Positions 25,703 through 27,105 of a stretch of DNA of 27,105 nucleotides are shown piece by piece. The DNA comes from Bacillota bacterium. Lineage in GTDB: Bacteria; Bacillota; Bacilli; Lactobacillales; Aerococcaceae. The translations under genes were made by a program, and so were the position numbers. The first letter of the stretch is position 1, and every line of letters starts with the position of its first letter. The stretch spans positions 1 through 27,105 of the forward strand of contig JAEZWY010000023.1 in assembly GCA_023442905.1 (NCBI GenBank), read 5' to 3'. The notes under the pieces were generated by a model, which ran no database searches, was not told where the DNA came from, and saw only the letters and a list, made by a program, of their open reading frames with translations.

Positions 25703-25750
25703 TTGCAAAAAAGACATACCCCCACCACTTAAGTGATAGAGATATGTCTT
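25703..25750 (-). terminator. Strand-specific terminator after greA
   Basis: On the minus strand AAGACATATCTCTATCACTT (25731-25750) can pair with the next 20 bases (25711-25730) throughout if G-U pairs are allowed, then a T-run follows. On the plus strand the middle is A/C mismatched, so it works only for greA. Confidence 0.75.
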
Positions 25751-25764
25751 GGAATTTGCTTGAA

Positions 25765-26244
25765 TTAGGTTGCATCGACACTAGTAATTTTTACTAACAT
25801 GTCGCCACCTGGTGTTTCGATTGTCACTTCATCGTTTACACTTTTACCAATCAATGCTTGTGCAATCGGTGACTCATTAGAAATCTTACCATCTAATGGA
25901 TCTGCTTCTGCACGACCAACGATTGAGTAAACTTCTTCATCACCATCAGGTAACTCAATAAAAGTTACTTTACGTCCAAGTGAAACAATACCTTCATCGA
26001 TTTCATTTGGATCAATAATTTTAGCGTAACGAACCATTTTTTCTAATTTCTGAATTTGACCCTCAACAAAGGCCTGTTCATCTTTAGCCGCTTCATATTC
26101 AGAGTTTTCTGATAAATCTCCATATGAACGTGCGATTTTAATTCGTTCTACGATTTCTTTACGTTTTACAATTTTTAACTCGTCTAAATCTTGTTGAATT
26201 TTCTCAAGACCTTCTTGGGTCATTGGATATACTTCTTCTGCCAT
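25765..26244 (-). CDS. greA: Transcription elongation factor GreA
   Basis: Rescues backtracked RNA polymerase by stimulating transcript cleavage. It has 159 residues, full length, with an N-terminal coiled coil whose acidic tip is in SENSEYEAAKDEQAF and a C-terminal FKBP-like domain (ISNESPIAQALIGK). The start MAEEVYPMTQEGLEK has AGGAGT upstream. It follows udk by 118 bases but has its own promoter. Confidence 0.97.
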   Translation of the reverse strand: MAEEVYPMTQEGLEKIQQDLDELKIVKRKEIVERIKIARSYGDLSENSEYEAAKDEQAFVEGQIQKLEKMVRYAKIIDPNEIDEGIVSLGRKVTFIELPDGDEEVYSIVGRAEADPLDGKISNESPIAQALIGKSVNDEVTIETPGGDMLVKITSVDAT

Positions 26245-26298
26245 ACTTCTACTCCTAACAACAATAGTAATTTCAACTTATCAAAAGTGAATAGACCC

Positions 26299-26327
26299 AC
26301 AATATCATGGAACTAGATATTTTGCAA
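26299..26327 (-). promoter_or_regulatory. Promoter of greA
   Basis: Minus strand: TTGCAA (26322-26327), a 17-base spacer and TATTGT (26299-26304) preceded by TGA, an extended -10. It lies about 55 bases before the greA ATG. Confidence 0.6.
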
Positions 26328-26362
26328 TACACTTTATTTGATAATGTCTAATAATATTTTAA

Positions 26363-26998
26363 TTAATCAATTTTTAAATCATCTGGAATGATTGAGCGGA
26401 TTTTAGTTGTCATCAAATCGATAGCAACATTGTTGGATCCACCTTCTGGAATAATGATATCTGCAAATTTTTTCGTTGGTTCGATAAATTGCTCATGCAT
26501 CGGTTTAACAATCGATGTATACATATCAATAATTGAGTCTAATGAACGACCACGTTCAGCCATATCACGCTTAATGCGACGGATAATACGGATATCATCA
26601 TCTGTATCTACAAAGACTTTAATATCCATTAAATCTCTAAGTTCTTTATCAGAGAAGATTAAAATACCTTCAATAATAATCACTTCTTTGGGTTCTAAAC
26701 GAATCGTTTCTTCTGCACGATTGTGTTGAGTGAAATCATAAACCGGCATTTGGACAGATTGTCCATCTAATAATTGTCTAATATGATCACTTAATAAGTC
26801 ATTGTCAAATGCTAATGGGTGGTCGTAGTTGGTTAACACACGTTCATCCATTGTTAAATGACTTTGGTCCTTATAATAAGCATCTTGTGGAATATAAGCT
26901 AAGCTTACATCTCCAAATTCTTCAATAATTTTACGGGTTACAGTTGTCTTACCGGAACCTGTACCCCCTGTTACACCGATGATGATTGGCTTACGCAT
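26363..26998 (-). CDS. udk: Uridine/cytidine kinase
   Basis: Phosphorylates uridine and cytidine with ATP or GTP in pyrimidine salvage. It has 211 residues, full length, with P-loop GGTGSGKT (11-18), YIPQDAYYKDQ, the NYDHPLAFD block and a DTDDDIRIIRRIKRD lid region typical of Udk. The ATG has AGGAAGG 9 bases upstream. The udk-greA order is conserved in many Lactobacillales. Confidence 0.96.
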   Translation of the reverse strand: MRKPIIIGVTGGTGSGKTTVTRKIIEEFGDVSLAYIPQDAYYKDQSHLTMDERVLTNYDHPLAFDNDLLSDHIRQLLDGQSVQMPVYDFTQHNRAEETIRLEPKEVIIIEGILIFSDKELRDLMDIKVFVDTDDDIRIIRRIKRDMAERGRSLDSIIDMYTSIVKPMHEQFIEPTKKFADIIIPEGGSNNVAIDLMTTKIRSIIPDDLKID

Positions 26999-27049
26999 TC
27001 AAAACACACCTTCCTGATATTAAAAATAAGCTCGAATTCACTGCTATTA

Positions 27050-27078
27050 AATATAGAGAAAAATGTTCTCAATTGCAA
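27050..27078 (-). promoter_or_regulatory. Promoter of udk
   Basis: Minus strand: TTGCAA (27073-27078), a 17-base spacer, TATATT (27050-27055). The leader is about 45 bases. The -35 is identical to that of greA. Confidence 0.6.
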
Positions 27079-27105
27079 GTAAATTCAAGCTATTTTTATT
27101 TTTTT

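Noticed and set aside
26388..26729. 113-codon open frame on the plus strand
   Set aside because: Antisense to udk, which is unmistakable; Ser/Ile-rich shadow translation without a Shine-Dalgarno.
1..27105. Mobile elements, CRISPR arrays, tRNA or rRNA genes, prophage, defence islands
   Set aside because: No transposase, integrase, regular direct repeats or RNA-gene signatures were seen; gene content is conserved core.

Overview
The window is about 27 kb of AT-rich chromosomal DNA with the gene content of a low-GC Gram-positive bacterium. Three features point to Lactobacillales: the RNA polymerase epsilon subunit gene (rpoY) joined to RNase J1, a LiaFSR three-component cell-envelope system, and a bacterial FatA-type acyl-ACP thioesterase. 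Strong AAGGAGG-type Shine-Dalgarno sites and TTG/GTG starts fit this. I cannot name the genus from sequence alone. I see no phage, insertion sequence, CRISPR array, tRNA or rRNA gene. The region is mainly conserved core genome: 25 protein genes, 24 complete and one cut by the window edge, with no intergenic gap above about 185 bases.

Layout. 1-3504: the 3' part of an exopolyphosphatase gene (ppx) followed by polyphosphate kinase (ppk). 3642-5273: an ABC-F protein with one intact and one degenerate ATPase site, behind a leader that may be structured. 5421-8982: a heterodimeric ABC exporter pair. 9069-11955 (minus): an acyl-ACP thioesterase, pantothenate kinase (coaA) and an AI-2E-family permease in one tight operon. 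12132-13560 (minus): a FetAB-like ABC ATPase/permease pair, divergent from a cysteine-free HesB-like protein (13743-14039, plus). 14122-16155 (plus): a small phasin-like protein and an ABC1/UbiB-family kinase. 16243-17724 (minus): a DegV fatty-acid-binding protein and a DUF1836 regulator. 17842-19128 (minus): a DUF697-type membrane GTPase. 19277-19948 (plus): a hemolysin III/PAQR protein. 20038-21024 (minus): an aromatic-acid-exporter-like protein. 21201-23092 (plus): rpoY-rnjA. 23146-25581 (minus): liaF-liaS-liaR. 25765-26998 (minus): greA and udk.

How the genes fit together. Several units concern envelope and lipid homeostasis: LiaFSR, the thioesterase with CoA synthesis, DegV (FakB-like), and the UbiB-type kinase. 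Others concern metal or Fe-S handling (FetAB-like, HesB-like), phosphate storage (ppx-ppk), and transcription or RNA turnover (rpoY, rnjA, greA). Convergent gene pairs repeatedly share one bidirectional hairpin terminator (about 9010, 16197, 19971 and 23110). Seven of the nine or so recognisable promoters have an extended -10 (TGn before the hexamer) and a weak -35.

Several starts were moved downstream of the longest reading frame because a clear Shine-Dalgarno sequence lies inside the longer frame (thioesterase, fetB, fetA, hesB, degV, the GTPase, liaR, liaF). I found no convincing undescribed multi-gene system. The most unusual points are the ABC-F protein and its leader, the DUF697 GTPase with a lost G4 motif, and the phasin-like/UbiB-kinase pair.
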